Assembly (NCBI GenBank): GCA_023336855.1
Contig: JAMBLK010000110.1
Span: 1 to 5,789, forward strand
DNA from: Actinomycetes bacterium
GTDB taxonomy: Bacteria; Actinomycetota; Acidimicrobiia; Spongiisociales; UBA5794
Direction: 5' to 3'
Length of the DNA stretch: 5,789 nt
The notes under the pieces are model-generated. The model saw nothing but the letters and a program-made list of their open reading frames with translations, searched no databases and was not told the DNA's origin. A program made the position numbers and the translations under genes. Of the stretch, positions 5,012-5,789 are shown piece by piece. Position 1 is the stretch's first letter. The number at the start of each line of letters is the position of its first letter.

Positions 5012-5789
5012 ATGCAGGAAGCAGCCTTTTTCGATCTCGACAAGACGGTGATTGCGAAGTCGTCGACGCTTGCGTTCGGCAAGCCCCTCTACAAGGCGGG
5101 CTTCCTCGGCAAGAAGGCGCTCGCCCGTATGGGACTTGCCCAAGCGTTCTACATGTTGTTCGGCGCCGACGAGGAACAGCTCGAGCGGGCCCGCGACGAA
5201 CTGCTGCAGCTCACCGCCGGTTGGAAGCGAGACGAGTTCGAGCAACTCGTTCGCGAGACCCTGGCCGACGTCGCCGAGCCGCTCGTCTACGCGGAGGCCC
5301 TCTTCCTCATCGACGAGCACATTCGCAGCGGCAGGAGAGTCATCATCATCTCCGCCAGCCCGGAGGAGATCGTGCGCCCGATCGCCGAGCACATCGGTGT
5401 TTGGGAGGTCATCGCTACGAGGATCAAGACCGATGCGCAAGGACGGTTCATCCCGGAGATCGAGGTCTACGCCATGGGGCCCGGCAAAGCCGAGGCGATG
5501 GAGAACGTCGCTCGAGAGAAGGGCATCGATCTCTCGGGTTCCTTCTCGTACTCCGACTCCATCACCGATCTGCCGATGCTCGAAGCGGTCGGAAACCCCG
5601 TCGCCGTCAATCCAGAGAAGGAGCTCCGAGCGATCGCCGAGGAACGCGGATGGCCAATCCTCGAGTTCCAGCGACCGGTCAGCGTGGGGCCAACGATCCC
5701 GAGGCCCTCTCCCCTCACCGGCGCCGCGGTCGCCCTATCGGCGGCCGCTCTCGCCGCTGCCGTCGTCCTGATGAAACGCCGGACTCGCA
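5012..5789 (+). CDS. HAD-IB family hydrolase (SerB-like, Rv3661-like), 3'-partial
   Basis: The frame runs off the right edge, with 259 residues visible and no stop. All four HAD motifs are present. Motif I is FFDLDKTV, with nucleophile Asp8 and acid/base Asp10. Motif II is IIISAS (Ser114). Motif III is Lys159 in GPGKAEAM. Motif IV is YSDSITDLPML (Asp182, Asp186), followed by GNPVAVNPEKELR. This is the subfamily IB phosphatase pattern related to phosphoserine phosphatase; the helical cap lies between about 15 and 105. The true substrate is unknown. After the domain, residues 237-253 (TGAAVALSAAALAAAVV) form a hydrophobic helix followed by KRR, suggesting a C-terminal membrane anchor with the enzyme in the cytoplasm. 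The start is ATG 5012, or GTG 5009 just before it, with no Shine-Dalgarno and a -10 box immediately upstream. It is divergent from the Tad operon, a linkage also seen in mycobacteria. Confidence 0.93.
   Translation, partial: MQEAAFFDLDKTVIAKSSTLAFGKPLYKAGFLGKKALARMGLAQAFYMLFGADEEQLERARDELLQLTAGWKRDEFEQLVRETLADVAEPLVYAEALFLIDEHIRSGRRVIIISASPEEIVRPIAEHIGVWEVIATRIKTDAQGRFIPEIEVYAMGPGKAEAMENVAREKGIDLSGSFSYSDSITDLPMLEAVGNPVAVNPEKELRAIAEERGWPILEFQRPVSVGPTIPRPSPLTGAAVALSAAALAAAVVLMKRRTR

Noticed and set aside
5052..5771. 239-codon plus-strand frame overlapping the HAD gene
   Set aside because: It is a shifted shadow, almost only Arg, Ser and Pro. The frame from 5012 has all HAD motifs.

Overview
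The window looks like GC-rich actinobacterial chromosome. The evidence is the gene order: a compact minus-strand Flp/Tad pilus locus, with a CpaE/Ssd-like gene, one CpaF ATPase, TadB, TadC, Flp pilin, TadE and a second TadE/TadG-like protein, headed by a divergent HAD-IB hydrolase. This matches, gene for gene, the arrangement I know from Mycobacterium (Rv3661 / Rv3660c-Rv3654c, the 'helicase/secretion neighborhood'). The protein sequences are not obviously mycobacterial. A deep-branching actinobacterium such as Acidimicrobiia is possible but not shown.

Layout from left to right. The C-terminal part of a beta-rich, probably extracellular protein lies on the plus strand (3-479). Facing it, only 4 bp away, is a MazF-type toxin, preceded on its strand by a ribbon-helix-helix antitoxin (484-1064, minus). 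Upstream of these on the same strand are the Tad genes: tadG-like (1061-1456), tadE (1453-1812), flp pilin (1809-1994), tadC (2055-2636), tadB (2633-3310), cpaF (3304-4365) and a short CpaE/Ssd-like gene (4356-4901). A 107-110 bp divergent promoter region follows, then the HAD-IB hydrolase on the plus strand, which runs off the right end.

How it works together. CpaF would be the cytoplasmic ATPase and TadB and TadC the inner-membrane platform. Flp would be the major pilin, and TadE and the TadG-like protein the minor pilins or pseudopilins. Almost every neighbouring pair overlaps by 4 or 7 bases, so the nine minus-strand genes look like one translationally coupled transcript from a promoter at about 4928-4956. 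The exception is flp, which has a 60 bp leader, a small hairpin and its own strong ribosome binding site, as expected for the most abundant product. No prepilin peptidase or outer-membrane secretin is in the window.

The most notable points are the toxin-antitoxin pair fused to the tail of the pilus operon, with an operator/promoter-like CATATG repeat at its start, and a CpaE/Ssd-like protein that is about half the usual size and has no P-loop. There is no gene-free stretch over 300 bases. I saw no tRNA, rRNA, CRISPR array, insertion sequence or convincing intrinsic terminator.
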